DNA of 64,000 bases from an uncultured Muribaculaceae bacterium (GCA_910584055.1 CAJTZS010000005.1:66408-130407); one strand, 5' to 3'. Positions 52,405 through 61,460 are shown, counted from the stretch's first letter. Numbers and translations are program-made. Notes: generated from the letters alone by a model not told the origin.

Positions 52405-52540
52405 AAATCAAACCTAAGTATCTCTTAGCAAGAGATACTTAGGTTTGATTTTATGTAAAAGGTTGATATCTATTAGGTTTATAAGCGTATGTTGCTCATC
52501 AATTAACAAGGGTATTCAGTTTGATGTTGCTTTAAATTAC

Positions 52541-52726
52541 TAAGTAGGTAAGAAAAATTAATGCACAAATAAAACGCAGTTATTTTTGAGATGTTTTTGC
52601 CGCGTAATGAAGGAGTATATAGGCATATGCGACTGAATTGCAAGGTAAAAACAGCCAAAAAGAACAAGTTTTATTGGGCAAGATTTCATTACCGACATAT
52701 ATCGTTTAATTTTTCTTACCTACTTA
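52541..52726. mobile_element. Candidate MITE with 20-bp terminal inverted repeats
   Basis: taagtaggtaagaaaaatta at 52541-52560 and its exact complement at 52707-52726, 146 bases apart. No transposase and no convincing coding frame lie inside. A target-site duplication is not clear. Confidence 0.5.
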
Positions 52727-52736
52727 TTTATTGGAT

Positions 52737-52860
52737 TGAACATTATTCCTCGCAGAGCCGCCGAGGGCGCAAACGTTTGACAGGGAGCTGCTGTTGCGAG
52801 CAACAGCAGCTCCGCCATCCGGCCATAGGCTTAGAGACATTTGGTTTAATCAGTCAGATA
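52737..52860. repeat. Composite dispersed repeat, copy 2
   Basis: Short form of the repeat at 9548-9841: the same left 46 bases (52737-52782) and right 46 bases (52815-52860), joined by a 13-14-bp hairpin at 52784-52813 (ggagctgctgttg with its complement). The gap from 51996 to 52908 therefore consists almost wholly of repeats and contains no gene that I can support. Confidence 0.75.
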
Positions 52861-52908
52861 TGATAATATTATAGGGGTGAAAGAGATTGCATGGGGATCA
52901 TTATATAA

Positions 52909-54021
52909 TTATATAGAGGTGTCGGAGGGGAGGCGGCGGGAGGTTTTGGCGCCGAGGTCGCGGAGGCGCTCGGCGCGGGCTATGACGCTGCGGGGACCGG
53001 ATGTGAGGCGTGAGAAGGCGGAGTCGTATGCTTTCTGTGCCTGGCTCAGGTTGCGCTCCACGATCTGAAGGTCGTTGACAAAACCGGCGACAGTGTCGTA
53101 AAGGAGACCGCCGAGTCTCGCTATCTCGGCGGCGTTGCGGTCCTGGGCGTCTTTTCGCCAAATCTGCGCCACCAATGTAATCACTCCCAATATCTGCGAC
53201 GGGGAGACAAGGGATATCTTTCTGTCCAAGGCATAATTTACAAGGCTGCAGTCGTTGTCAACGGCTGTCATCAAGGCTCCGTCGTTGGGAATGAACATCA
53301 ATACAAGTTCAGAAGCGTTCTCAACGGATTTGGTATAATTTTTCGTGGCAAGTTCATCAATATGTTTCTTAACCGACATAAGGTGCCTTTTAATCGCTTC
53401 TTTGGCATCTGACTCATTTGCAGCTTCGCAAAACTCTATATATGCCGACAGAGATGTCTTGGCATCGACTATTATATTTCGGTTGTCGGGGAGAAAGATC
53501 ACCATATCAGGCCGCAGTGAGCGTCCCTCTTCGTCGCGCAGTGAATTTCCCGATGCATCGCGTGTGACTTGTGTATTGAAATTGACACCTTTTTTCAAGC
53601 CTGCACGTTCGAGAAGCGATTCGAGCATGGTTTCCCCCCATTGTCCCTGAATACGGTTGTTGCCCCTCAATGCGGAAGAGAGGTTGCGGGCCTCTTCGCC
53701 TATGGAAAGATTAAGGCGGGTAAGACGTTCGATCTGATCGGAAAGGGATCGACGGGAGGCTGCCGCGTCAGTGTAACTCTTTGCCATCTCCCGGTTGAAG
53801 TCTTCAATGCGCATCTTAAGCGGCGTAAGGATCGATGTAAGTTGATCGGCATTATTCTGCCGGAGAGTGCGTGCGTTGCGGTCGAGTGATTCAGCCGCCA
53901 TTATTTTGAAATTCTGTTCCGATTCGCGGGTCATGCGATCCATGCGGCTACGGAAATATATGAGCAATGCAATCACCGCGATGCTCAGTGCGATGCTTAA
54001 TATTGCCAGTGTCTCGATCAT
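52909..54021 (-). CDS. rmuC: DNA recombination protein RmuC
   Basis: 370 residues. One N-terminal membrane helix (about 3-22), a coiled coil (about 25-120), then the RmuC domain with GQWGETMLESLLERAGLKKG, RPDMVIFLPDNRNIIVDAKT (restriction-endonuclease-like core) and FIPNDGALMTAV. RmuC limits inversions at short inverted repeats in E. coli, which is of note beside this repeat-rich region. The ATG at 54021 overlaps the apbE stop (ATGA), so translation is coupled. The C-terminus is short and basic. Confidence 0.92.
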   Translation of the reverse strand: MIETLAILSIALSIAVIALLIYFRSRMDRMTRESEQNFKIMAAESLDRNARTLRQNNADQLTSILTPLKMRIEDFNREMAKSYTDAAASRRSLSDQIERLTRLNLSIGEEARNLSSALRGNNRIQGQWGETMLESLLERAGLKKGVNFNTQVTRDASGNSLRDEEGRSLRPDMVIFLPDNRNIIVDAKTSLSAYIEFCEAANESDAKEAIKRHLMSVKKHIDELATKNYTKSVENASELVLMFIPNDGALMTAVDNDCSLVNYALDRKISLVSPSQILGVITLVAQIWRKDAQDRNAAEIARLGGLLYDTVAGFVNDLQIVERNLSQAQKAYDSAFSRLTSGPRSVIARAERLRDLGAKTSRRLPSDTSI

Positions 54022-55025
54022 TCTCTGATAAGTTTTTTGAATTGCGGCGAATACCACACTGTTGAATCCGAAAGTACAAGCATCACAGGTAATTGCAAAG
54101 AGTTGTTGAGTTCCTGTGATTTCTGGTTACCCATGGCCATGAATGCAGTGGCGAGCCCGTCAGCCTGCATGGCGGTCGGTGCTAAGACGGTTGCGGATAT
54201 AACGTCTGTAGCAACCGGACGGCCTGTGGTTGCGGAAATGGTATGTCCATAGGTTGCGCCTCCGGATGTTTTGTGGAAGTTTCGGTAATTTCCCGATGTG
54301 GCTATGCCCATGTCTGACACACTGATGATTTCTTGAGAATCGTGTATCTCCCTATCCGCCGACAGAACAGGTTTGTCGATAGATATGCGCCATTTCGAGC
54401 CTTCCGGATTTCTTCCGCGTGTCATAATTTCTCCCCCGATCTCAACAAGGAAATTTTTCACGCCATTATGTTCAAGCATTTCTGCCACGGCATCGCATCC
54501 ATACCCTTTGGCGATGGCTGAGAAATTGAACTCGATGCGCGGATCCTCCTTGACAAGGGCATCATGTGAAAGCCGGGTTTTTCCAATGCCTACATATTTC
54601 AGGATAGAATCTATGCGCAGGGTGTCGGCAGTGGAGGAGTGACCTTTGCCGAATCCCCACGCTGTGATGAGGGGGGAAAGTGTCGGGTCAAAAGCCCCCC
54701 GGGAAATTCTGTTGATTTTTTTTGACATCACATAGACACGAATGAAGTCTGTATCGACCCTTGTGGAATCAAAACGGTTGACACGGCTTACAAGCGAGGC
54801 AGTGTCGAAAACTGAAAGAGATTTTCCGACACGGTCAAGCACTGCAACCGCAGAATCGCCGAGAGTTTCAGACCCTTCGTATGTGATATGGAAAGACGTG
54901 TTCCATACCATCCCCTCTTTTTTTTGCCAGGAGGAACTATCCTGGCGCTTTTCCTTGCATCCCCCGGAACTAAGCAGAACGAGGAGCGAAACTAAAAGAA
55001 ACGAGTATGTTTTTTTTATATTCAT
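54018..55025 (-). CDS. apbE: FAD:protein FMN transferase (ApbE), lipoprotein
   Basis: 335 residues. SPII signal with lipobox SGGC. ApbE attaches FMN to Thr residues of exported flavoproteins such as NqrB, NqrC and RnfG. Key motifs are FDPTLSPLITAWGFG, FSAIAKGYGCDAVAEML and GHTISATTGRPVATD (metal and FAD site). The start is the ATG at 55025. A minus-strand TAAATTTG (55036-55029) ends only 3 bases before it, so the mRNA has almost no leader. No Nqr or Rnf genes are in the window. Confidence 0.93.
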   Translation of the reverse strand: MNIKKTYSFLLVSLLVLLSSGGCKEKRQDSSSWQKKEGMVWNTSFHITYEGSETLGDSAVAVLDRVGKSLSVFDTASLVSRVNRFDSTRVDTDFIRVYVMSKKINRISRGAFDPTLSPLITAWGFGKGHSSTADTLRIDSILKYVGIGKTRLSHDALVKEDPRIEFNFSAIAKGYGCDAVAEMLEHNGVKNFLVEIGGEIMTRGRNPEGSKWRISIDKPVLSADREIHDSQEIISVSDMGIATSGNYRNFHKTSGGATYGHTISATTGRPVATDVISATVLAPTAMQADGLATAFMAMGNQKSQELNNSLQLPVMLVLSDSTVWYSPQFKKLIRE

Positions 55026-55059
55026 ATACAAATTTAATCATTAAATGCGAAAGATTTCG

Positions 55060-55067
55060 TATTTTTG
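55060..55067 (+). promoter_or_regulatory. -7 element upstream of uxuA
   Basis: TATTTTTG at 55060-55067 fits TAnnTTTG and lies 45 bases before the uxuA ATG. A -33 box is not obvious. Confidence 0.4.
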
Positions 55068-55111
55068 TGAATCACTTTTGAGAAACTAATCTAAACAGCT
55101 TATATCTATAT

Positions 55112-56299
55112 ATGGAAAAAACTTGGCGTTGGTTCGGCCCCAACGATAAGATTACTCTTGAAATGTTGCGTCAGATTGGCGTGGAAGGTATCGTGACGGC
55201 TCTTCATCATATCCCCAATGGCGAGATATGGAGCGAGGAAGAGGTCAATAAAATGAAAAGCTTCATAGAGGAGCGGGGGCTGAGATGGTCGGTGGTGGAA
55301 AGCCTTCCGGTCTGCGAGTCTATAAAATATGGCGGCCCTGACCGCGATCATCTGATTGAGAATTATAAAGAAAGTCTGCGTAATTTAGGAAAGGCCGGCG
55401 TAAAAACGATATGTTATAATTTCATGCCGGTGCTTGACTGGGCGCGCACAGACCTTGAGTATCCGAATCCCGACGGCACTTCGAATTTATATTTCAACCG
55501 TGCGGAGTTCGCATATTTCGATATCAACATTCTTAAACGAGAGAATGCCGCAGATGATTATGACGAAGGTACTCTCCGTAGGATGCGCGAGGAGATTGCC
55601 CCGCGTATGGATAAAGAAGCTGAACACCGTCTTGTGGAGAACATAATTGTCAAGACCCAGGGGTTTGTGAATGGCAATATAACGGAGGATGATCTTGAAC
55701 CTGTGAAGAAATTCCGTGAGCTGCTGGATCTTTACAAGGGTATAGATGCTGATGGTCTGCGGGCTAATATGGCCTATTTTCTGAATGCCATCATGCCAGT
55801 GTGTGATGAATACGGCATAGATATGTGTGTTCACCCTGATGACCCGCCTATGCCTATTCTTGGTTTGCCGAGGATTGTAACCTGCGATGAGGATATAAAG
55901 GCATTCCTTGATGCTGTGCCGAATCCACATAATGGATTGACTTTTTGCGCCGGTTCACTGAGTGCCGGTGCGCATAATGATGTTGTGGAACTGGCAAGGA
56001 AATATGCCTCCCGCACTCATTTCGTACATGCACGTATCTGTAAAGTGCAGCCGAACGGCGACTTCAAGGAGTCAACGCATCTTGATCCGAGACTTATCGA
56101 GGTGGTAAGGATTTTTGAGAAGGAGCGTCCGGGGGTGGCAATGCGTGTGGATCATGCGCCCCTTATGCTCGGCGATGACAAGATGGGTTATAACGCCGGT
56201 TATTCTTTCCATGGAAGGATGCTTGCCCTGGGTATGATCTCGGGCGTAATGGCGGCGTGCGGGGCGCATTATGGAGAGAATCATATAAAAGAGAATTAA
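55112..56299 (+). CDS. uxuA: Mannonate dehydratase
   Basis: 395 residues. Converts D-mannonate to 2-keto-3-deoxygluconate in glucuronate breakdown. TIM-barrel enzyme; conserved MEKTWRWFGPNDKITLEMLR at the start, MCVHPDDPPMPILGLPRI (metal-binding His/Asp), FCAGSLSAG and THFVHARICK. Full length. First gene of a hexuronate operon: the SDR gene begins 6 bases after it. Confidence 0.95.
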   Translation: MEKTWRWFGPNDKITLEMLRQIGVEGIVTALHHIPNGEIWSEEEVNKMKSFIEERGLRWSVVESLPVCESIKYGGPDRDHLIENYKESLRNLGKAGVKTICYNFMPVLDWARTDLEYPNPDGTSNLYFNRAEFAYFDINILKRENAADDYDEGTLRRMREEIAPRMDKEAEHRLVENIIVKTQGFVNGNITEDDLEPVKKFRELLDLYKGIDADGLRANMAYFLNAIMPVCDEYGIDMCVHPDDPPMPILGLPRIVTCDEDIKAFLDAVPNPHNGLTFCAGSLSAGAHNDVVELARKYASRTHFVHARICKVQPNGDFKESTHLDPRLIEVVRIFEKERPGVAMRVDHAPLMLGDDKMGYNAGYSFHGRMLALGMISGVMAACGAHYGENHIKEN

Positions 56300-56305
56300 G
56301 AGAAT

Positions 56306-57118
56306 ATGGGAAATTTATTTTCAGTAAAGGATAAAGTGGTTGTCATCACCGGAGGAACAGGAGTGTTAGGCAGTTGTATAGGTAAGTATCTTGCTGCCGA
56401 AGGTGCGAAAGTGGTGATACTTGGACGTCGCAAGGATGAGGGTGATGCAATTGTAAAAGATATAAAGGATAATGGAGGGGAGGCGATGTTTCTCGTCACC
56501 GATGTCATGAATAAGGAGGTCGTGGAGCAGAACTGCGCCGATGTTCTTGCTGCATACGGCAGGGTTGATTCTTTGTTGAATGCCGCAGGGGGAAATATGC
56601 CGGGAGCCACGATCCCTCCGACAGGCACAATCTTTGACGTCAAGGTCGAGGAGTTTGAACGGGTGCTCAATGTCAATCTTACAGGGACGGTGATTCCGAC
56701 GCAGGTTTTTCTCCGTCCGATGGTTGAAGCGGGAAAGGGAACTATAGTGAATTTCTCGTCAATGGCTGCATTCCGGCCGATGACAAGGGTCTTGGGGTAT
56801 GCCGCGGCAAAAGCCGGCATTTCTAATTTCACGGCTTTTATGGCAAATGAAGTGGCAACCAAATTCACCCCGGAAATTAGAGTTAACGCTATAGCGCCTG
56901 GATTTTTCCTGACCAATCAGAACCGTAGCCTTCTGACCAATCCCGATGGCAGTTATACCGAGCGAGGCAACGATGTTATACGCCAGACCCCCTTCAAACG
57001 TTTCGGAAAGGCAGAAGAGCTTTGCGGCACCATTCAATATCTTATTTCGGATGCATCCTCTTTTGTGACCGGCACGGTGGCAGTGGTTGACGGAGGCTTT
57101 AACGCCTTTGTAATGTAA
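56306..57118 (+). CDS. SDR-family oxidoreductase, probable fructuronate reductase
   Basis: 270 residues. Rossmann motif GGTGVLGSCIG at about 16-26, NAAGG near 92, catalytic Tyr-x3-Lys in GYAAAKAGISN and C-terminal VVDGGFNAF. It sits between uxuA and uxaC, where the D-fructuronate to D-mannonate step is needed, and no classical UxuB is present, so this SDR most likely fills that role (inference from position; I recall similar SDRs placed so in Bacteroidetes). Confidence 0.85.
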   Translation: MGNLFSVKDKVVVITGGTGVLGSCIGKYLAAEGAKVVILGRRKDEGDAIVKDIKDNGGEAMFLVTDVMNKEVVEQNCADVLAAYGRVDSLLNAAGGNMPGATIPPTGTIFDVKVEEFERVLNVNLTGTVIPTQVFLRPMVEAGKGTIVNFSSMAAFRPMTRVLGYAAAKAGISNFTAFMANEVATKFTPEIRVNAIAPGFFLTNQNRSLLTNPDGSYTERGNDVIRQTPFKRFGKAEELCGTIQYLISDASSFVTGTVAVVDGGFNAFVM

Positions 57119-57122
57119 TGGA

Positions 57123-57171
57123 TATTAGGTTTTAGGTTTTAGGTTTTAGGCTTTAGGTTTTAGACTTTAGG
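57123..57171 (+). repeat. Heptanucleotide tandem repeat before uxaC
   Basis: Seven 7-base units close to ttttagg (variants tattagg, ctttagg, ttttaga) lie end to end between the SDR stop and the uxaC ATG at 57181. The three central units are identical. Confidence 0.85.
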
Positions 57172-57180
57172 TATTGGAAT

Positions 57181-58596
57181 ATGAAAGACTTTATGGACAA
57201 GGATTTTTTGCTGGAGACTCCCACGGCGAAAGAACTATATCACAATCATGCGGCGAAAATGCCGATAATTGACTATCATTGCCACCTTGATCCTGCAATG
57301 ATAGCCAATGACTACAAATTCAATTCGATTACGGAACTTTGGCTGGGGGGAGACCATTACAAGTGGCGTGCGCTCCGGGCAAATGGGGTAGAGGAAAAGT
57401 TTATAACAGGCAAAGACACTTCCGACTGGGAGAAATTTGAAAAATGGGCAGAAACAGTGCCATATACCTTCCGCAACCCTCTCTATCACTGGACTCATCT
57501 TGAATTGCGCACGGCCTTTGGGATTACCAAATGCCTTAATCCTTATACAGCAAGGGAGATATATGATGAATGCAATGATAAATTGCGCAATGATCCATCG
57601 ATGACTGCTCGCGGCTTGATGCGTAAATACGGTGTTGAAGCGGTGTGCACCACTGATGACCCCGTTGATTCCCTTGAGCATCACCGCCGTTTGCGGGAGG
57701 AGGGTTTCGAAATAAAGGTGCTTCCGACCTGGCGTCCCGACAAGGCTATGGCCGTTGAGTCCCCGGAGGCGTTTAATGCATATGTGCAAAAACTCTCGGC
57801 GGCGGCCGGAATCGATATCCATGATTTCAATGATTTTAAAGAAGCTCTGCAACGTCGCCATGATTTCTTTGAAGAATGTGGATGCCGTCTAAGCGATCAT
57901 GGTATATCCGAATTCTATGCCGATGATTATAATGAAAAAGAGATTAAAGAGATTTTTGGCAAGGTGATACGTGGAAATAGGCTCACAGATGTTGAGATTT
58001 CCAAATTCAAGAGCAAAATGCTTGAATTGTTTGGAGAGATGGATGCCGAATCAGGTTGGACGCAACAATTCCATTATGGAACCATCCGCAATTCCAACTC
58101 CCTGATGATGGAAAAACTTGGACCTGACAGCGGATTCGATTCAATAGGAGAATTCAGCACCGCACAGAGCTGCGCTAAATTTCTGGACCGTTTGAACAGT
58201 AAAGGTAAGCTTGCGAAGACTATCCTGTATAATCTCAATCCTAATGCAAACGAGGTTATGGCTACAATGATCGGTAATTTTCAGGACGGTTCGGTGGCAG
58301 GGAAGATGCAGTTCGGTTCCGGCTGGTGGTTTAACGACCAGATTGACGGGATGGTTCGTCAAATGAACTCACTGTCAAACCAAGGGTTGTTAAGCAGATT
58401 CGTTGGAATGCTCACGGACTCTCGTTCATTCGTGTCATATCCGAGGCACGAATATTTCCGTAGGACACTCTGTAATTTGATAGGCAATGATGTTGAGAAC
58501 GGCATGATACCTTACGAGGGTTATGAGAAAGAGCGTTTACAGAAAATGGTAGAGGATATTTGCTATAACAATGCAAAACACTTCTTCAATTTCTAA
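57181..58596 (+). CDS. uxaC: Glucuronate isomerase
   Basis: 471 residues. Interconverts glucuronate/fructuronate and galacturonate/tagaturonate. Amidohydrolase-fold enzyme with metal motif DYHCHLDP (residues 31-38), CTTDDPVDSLEHH, LPTWRPDKA and YPRHEYFRRTLCNLIG near the end. Full length. Supplies the substrate for the SDR reductase upstream. The 62-base gap before it consists mostly of heptamer repeats. Confidence 0.95.
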   Translation: MKDFMDKDFLLETPTAKELYHNHAAKMPIIDYHCHLDPAMIANDYKFNSITELWLGGDHYKWRALRANGVEEKFITGKDTSDWEKFEKWAETVPYTFRNPLYHWTHLELRTAFGITKCLNPYTAREIYDECNDKLRNDPSMTARGLMRKYGVEAVCTTDDPVDSLEHHRRLREEGFEIKVLPTWRPDKAMAVESPEAFNAYVQKLSAAAGIDIHDFNDFKEALQRRHDFFEECGCRLSDHGISEFYADDYNEKEIKEIFGKVIRGNRLTDVEISKFKSKMLELFGEMDAESGWTQQFHYGTIRNSNSLMMEKLGPDSGFDSIGEFSTAQSCAKFLDRLNSKGKLAKTILYNLNPNANEVMATMIGNFQDGSVAGKMQFGSGWWFNDQIDGMVRQMNSLSNQGLLSRFVGMLTDSRSFVSYPRHEYFRRTLCNLIGNDVENGMIPYEGYEKERLQKMVEDICYNNAKHFFNF

Positions 58597-58655
58597 CAGC
58601 GACGCGGCATCGATACACTATAATCTAAGAATATAATACCTCTAAAATCTATTGA

Positions 58656-60119
58656 ATGGAAAATGTTTCTTCAATAGCGCTTACAGCGCGTAAGACCAAT
58701 TGGCGATGGGTGATATGCTCGCTCCTCTTTTTCGCCACAACTATAAATTATCTTGACCGTCAGGTGTTGTCGCTGACATGGAAGGATTTCATTGCCCCGG
58801 AATTTCACTGGACCGATACCGATTATGGTGCAATCACGGGTTTTTTCTCACTTTTTTACGCAGGTGTCAGTCTGTTTGCCGGTAAGTTTATCGACTGGAT
58901 GGGTTCGCGAAAAGGGTATATATGGGCAATATTTATCTGGTCACTTGCGGCTTGCCTTCATGGAGGATGCGGTTGGCTGACAATGAAAATAGAAGGCCTT
59001 GATTCAGTAGAAGCCCTGTCGATGGTTGAAAGCGGAACAGCCCTTGCATTGTCGATAGCCACAGTAAGCGTATGGCTTTTCCTCGGTTGCCGGGCGCTGC
59101 TTGCAATCGGCGAGGCAGGGAATTTCCCTGCTGCAATCAAGGTCACAGCCCAGTATTTTCCGAAGAAAGACCGGGCGTTCGCTACGTCTATATTCAACGC
59201 CGGCGCTTCTGTCGGTGCGTTGGCAGCGCCGTTGTGTATTCCGGTTCTCGCGAAGATATGGGGATGGGAGATGGCGTTTGTAATCATAGGTGCGCTCGGA
59301 TTCATATGGATGGGCTTTTGGATCAACCTTTATTCTGCGCCCGATAAATCACGGTTCGTGAATGAGGCTGAACTTGAATATATCCGTCAGGATGAATCCG
59401 GGGATAGTGAAAGGCTGATTGTGAAAGAGGAAACCAAGACGATATCATTCTGGAAATGTATCAGCTTCCGTCAGACATGGGCGTTTATAGCAGGAAAGGC
59501 GTTGACGGATGGAGTGTGGTGGTTTCTTCTCTTCTGGGCTCCGGCGTATTTTTCCGACCAGTTCGGATTCGCAAGTTATACCCCGATGGGTCAGGCATTG
59601 ATTTTCACATTGTATTTCATAGTGACAGTGCTCTCGATTATGGGGGGATATCTGCCGAAAATTTTTGTTGACAGGAAAGGTATGAATCCATATGCGGGGA
59701 GGATGCGTGCGATGCTGATATTTGCATTCATTCCAATCCTTGCGTTGTTCGCACAGCCGTTGGGCGTTTATTCCCCGTGGTGGCCGGCGGTAATCATAGG
59801 TCTTGCAGGGGCTGCGCATCAAGCCTGGAGCGCTAACCTTTATTCAACTATCGGTGATATGTTCCCCACATCCACTGTCGGCACAATAGTGGGTATCGGT
59901 ACCATGGCGGGAGGTGTCAGTTCCTATATTATCAACCAGGGATCCGGAATACTCTTCGATTATGCCGCCAATCAAGGGGATGCATTCTCATTTATCGGAT
60001 TTCAGGGTAAACCGGCGGGATATATGATAGTGTTCAGTGTTTGCGCTGTGTCGTATCTCCTTGCCTGGACTGTGATGAAGATATTGGTCCCTAAGTATAG
60101 GAAGATTGAAGTGGAATAG
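58656..60119 (+). CDS. MFS transporter, hexuronate (ACS/ExuT) type
   Basis: 487 residues, 12 membrane helices. The start NWRWVICSLLFFATTINYLD-RQ, with NYLDRQ in helix 1, and the RALLAIGEAGNFPAAIK motif are typical of the anion:cation symporter subfamily that includes ExuT. A large loop follows helix 6 (around 235-270). Its place after uxuA, SDR and uxaC suggests uptake of glucuronate or galacturonate across the inner membrane. It starts 59 bases after uxaC. Confidence 0.88.
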   Translation: MENVSSIALTARKTNWRWVICSLLFFATTINYLDRQVLSLTWKDFIAPEFHWTDTDYGAITGFFSLFYAGVSLFAGKFIDWMGSRKGYIWAIFIWSLAACLHGGCGWLTMKIEGLDSVEALSMVESGTALALSIATVSVWLFLGCRALLAIGEAGNFPAAIKVTAQYFPKKDRAFATSIFNAGASVGALAAPLCIPVLAKIWGWEMAFVIIGALGFIWMGFWINLYSAPDKSRFVNEAELEYIRQDESGDSERLIVKEETKTISFWKCISFRQTWAFIAGKALTDGVWWFLLFWAPAYFSDQFGFASYTPMGQALIFTLYFIVTVLSIMGGYLPKIFVDRKGMNPYAGRMRAMLIFAFIPILALFAQPLGVYSPWWPAVIIGLAGAAHQAWSANLYSTIGDMFPTSTVGTIVGIGTMAGGVSSYIINQGSGILFDYAANQGDAFSFIGFQGKPAGYMIVFSVCAVSYLLAWTVMKILVPKYRKIEVE

Positions 60120-60169
60120 GGCGAGATAAGGCGGAATAGAGTGGAATGGGGGTGTGGAGTGTGAAAATT

Positions 60170-60212
60170 TTTGGAATAAAAATAAATTATTCTTATAATT
60201 TTGTTATCTTTG
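60170..60212 (+). promoter_or_regulatory. Promoter region of the DJ-1/YigZ pair
   Basis: TTTG at 60170-60173 and TAATTTTG at 60196-60203 (22-base spacer), overlapped by a second -7 match TATCTTTG at 60205-60212. Either could start the transcript that begins about 45-60 bases before the DJ-1 gene. The 40 bases before it are G-rich. Confidence 0.5.
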
Positions 60213-60261
60213 TGGGGAAGAGATAACACACACTATCACTAATGAATTAAAAAATTGAGCT

Positions 60262-60852
60262 ATGAGAGAATCTTATGTATTTCTTGCCGATGGTTTCGAG
60301 GAGGTTGAGGCGTTGACTCCGGTAGATGTTCTGCGTCGTGCCGGGATGCCGGTCAAGACGGTGTCTATAACATCCTCGTTGCAGGTTACAGGCGCGCATG
60401 GAGTGACTGTTACTGCCGATTATGTGTTTGACAATACTCTTTTTAAAGACCCGGCATGGCTGATTTTGCCTGGAGGTATGCCTGGCGCCACCAATCTTTA
60501 CGATTTTGATCCGCTGCATGGTTTGCTTCAGAATCAATTTGAATCGAAAGATGGCAGGATTGCCGCAATTTGTGCGTCTCCGGCCGTGGTGCTTGGCCAG
60601 ATGGGGCTTCTGAAAGGGCGAGAAGCAACATGTTATCCCGGTTTTGAAGAATTGATGGCCGGGGCTGTCCGCTCGGAGAAACGGGTAGTGGCCGATGATA
60701 AATTCGTGCTCGGCGCCGGGCCGGCGCTTGCATTGAAATGGTCGCTTGCCATTGTTGAGGCGCAGTTAGGAATAGAAAAGGCCGACAATGTGGCTGCGGG
60801 TATGCTCCTCTATAACAGGAACCGCACGGATGTTGACAACTATTTCGGATAA
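60262..60852 (+). CDS. DJ-1/PfpI family protein (YajL-like)
   Basis: 196 residues. Class I glutamine-amidotransferase-like fold. The conserved Glu lies in ADGFEEVEALTPVDVLRRAG and the reactive Cys in AAICASPAVVLGQMG (about residue 104), with ATCYPGFE after it. Members of the family act as small chaperones, glyoxalases or deglycases; the exact activity is disputed. The YigZ gene begins 8 bases after its stop. Confidence 0.9.
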   Translation: MRESYVFLADGFEEVEALTPVDVLRRAGMPVKTVSITSSLQVTGAHGVTVTADYVFDNTLFKDPAWLILPGGMPGATNLYDFDPLHGLLQNQFESKDGRIAAICASPAVVLGQMGLLKGREATCYPGFEELMAGAVRSEKRVVADDKFVLGAGPALALKWSLAIVEAQLGIEKADNVAAGMLLYNRNRTDVDNYFG

Positions 60853-60860
60853 GTTATACA

Positions 60861-61460
60861 ATGACAGATGTCTATTATACAATAAAAGGAGCCGGCGAGT
60901 CTCAATATAAGGAGAAGATGAGCCGGTTCCTTTCATTTGCAATACCGGTTGCAGATGCGGAAGAAGCCAAAGGGGAGGTGAAGCGTTTTCAAAACCGTTT
61001 TCATGATGCGCGTCATGTCTGCTGGGCATATATGATCGGTCCGGATCGTCTTGAATGGCAATTAAACGATAACGGCGAGCCATCCGGTACGGCCGGCAAA
61101 CCGATATTGGGTCAGATCAACAGCTTCGAGCTTACTAATGTGCTCGTGATTGTTGTCAGGTATTTCGGAGGCATCAAACTTGGCACTTCCGGACTGATTT
61201 CCGCTTATAGGGAAGCCGCCCGTCTCGCCCTTGAAGAGGCGGGAAAGATGGAACTGCGCAAGATGGTAAGACTTAAAATTGTATTTCCATATGTCGGGGC
61301 GGAGGGAGTGATGCGTCTTGTAAAAGGGAATGATATAAATATTCTTGAACGCACGTTTGATAATACCTGCGGCATGACAATGGAATTTCCGGAGAGCATG
61401 AATGACGAGATTGCAGGGAAACTCTTGAAGATTGACGGTGTATCTATAATTGAGGAATAA
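60861..61460 (+). CDS. yigZ: YigZ family protein (IMPACT/UPF0029)
   Basis: 199 residues. N-terminal UPF0029 domain with FQNRFHDARHVCWAYMIG, NGEPSGTAGKPILGQI and VVRYFGGIKLGTSGLISAYR; C-terminal DUF1949-like ferredoxin fold (VKGNDINILERTFDNTCGM). Homologous to eukaryotic IMPACT/YIH1, a regulator of Gcn2; the bacterial role is not firmly known. After it come 195 bases of AT-rich sequence before HU. Confidence 0.92.
   Translation: MTDVYYTIKGAGESQYKEKMSRFLSFAIPVADAEEAKGEVKRFQNRFHDARHVCWAYMIGPDRLEWQLNDNGEPSGTAGKPILGQINSFELTNVLVIVVRYFGGIKLGTSGLISAYREAARLALEEAGKMELRKMVRLKIVFPYVGAEGVMRLVKGNDINILERTFDNTCGMTMEFPESMNDEIAGKLLKIDGVSIIEE

Larger units (their letters stand above)
52066..52451. repeat. Paired palindromes with 36-bp inverted repeats around a promoter
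   Basis: 52085-52120 is the exact reverse complement of 52405-52440 (36 bp), leaving 284 bases between. Each copy contains a hairpin: the right one is perfect over 22 bp with a 3-base loop agc (52405-52451), the left one has loop gct and an altered arm (agtatt where the right has cct). The segment ttgcaaatcaaa also recurs in direct orientation (52067-52078 and 52402-52413), and cttgcaaatcaaa at 52066-52078 has its complement at 52126-52138. The block lies just upstream of the minus-strand fimbrillin-like operon. Confidence 0.8.

Noticed and set aside
52591..53068. Open frames on the plus strand inside the MITE-like element and antisense to rmuC
   Set aside because: No conserved features; they cross repeat boundaries.
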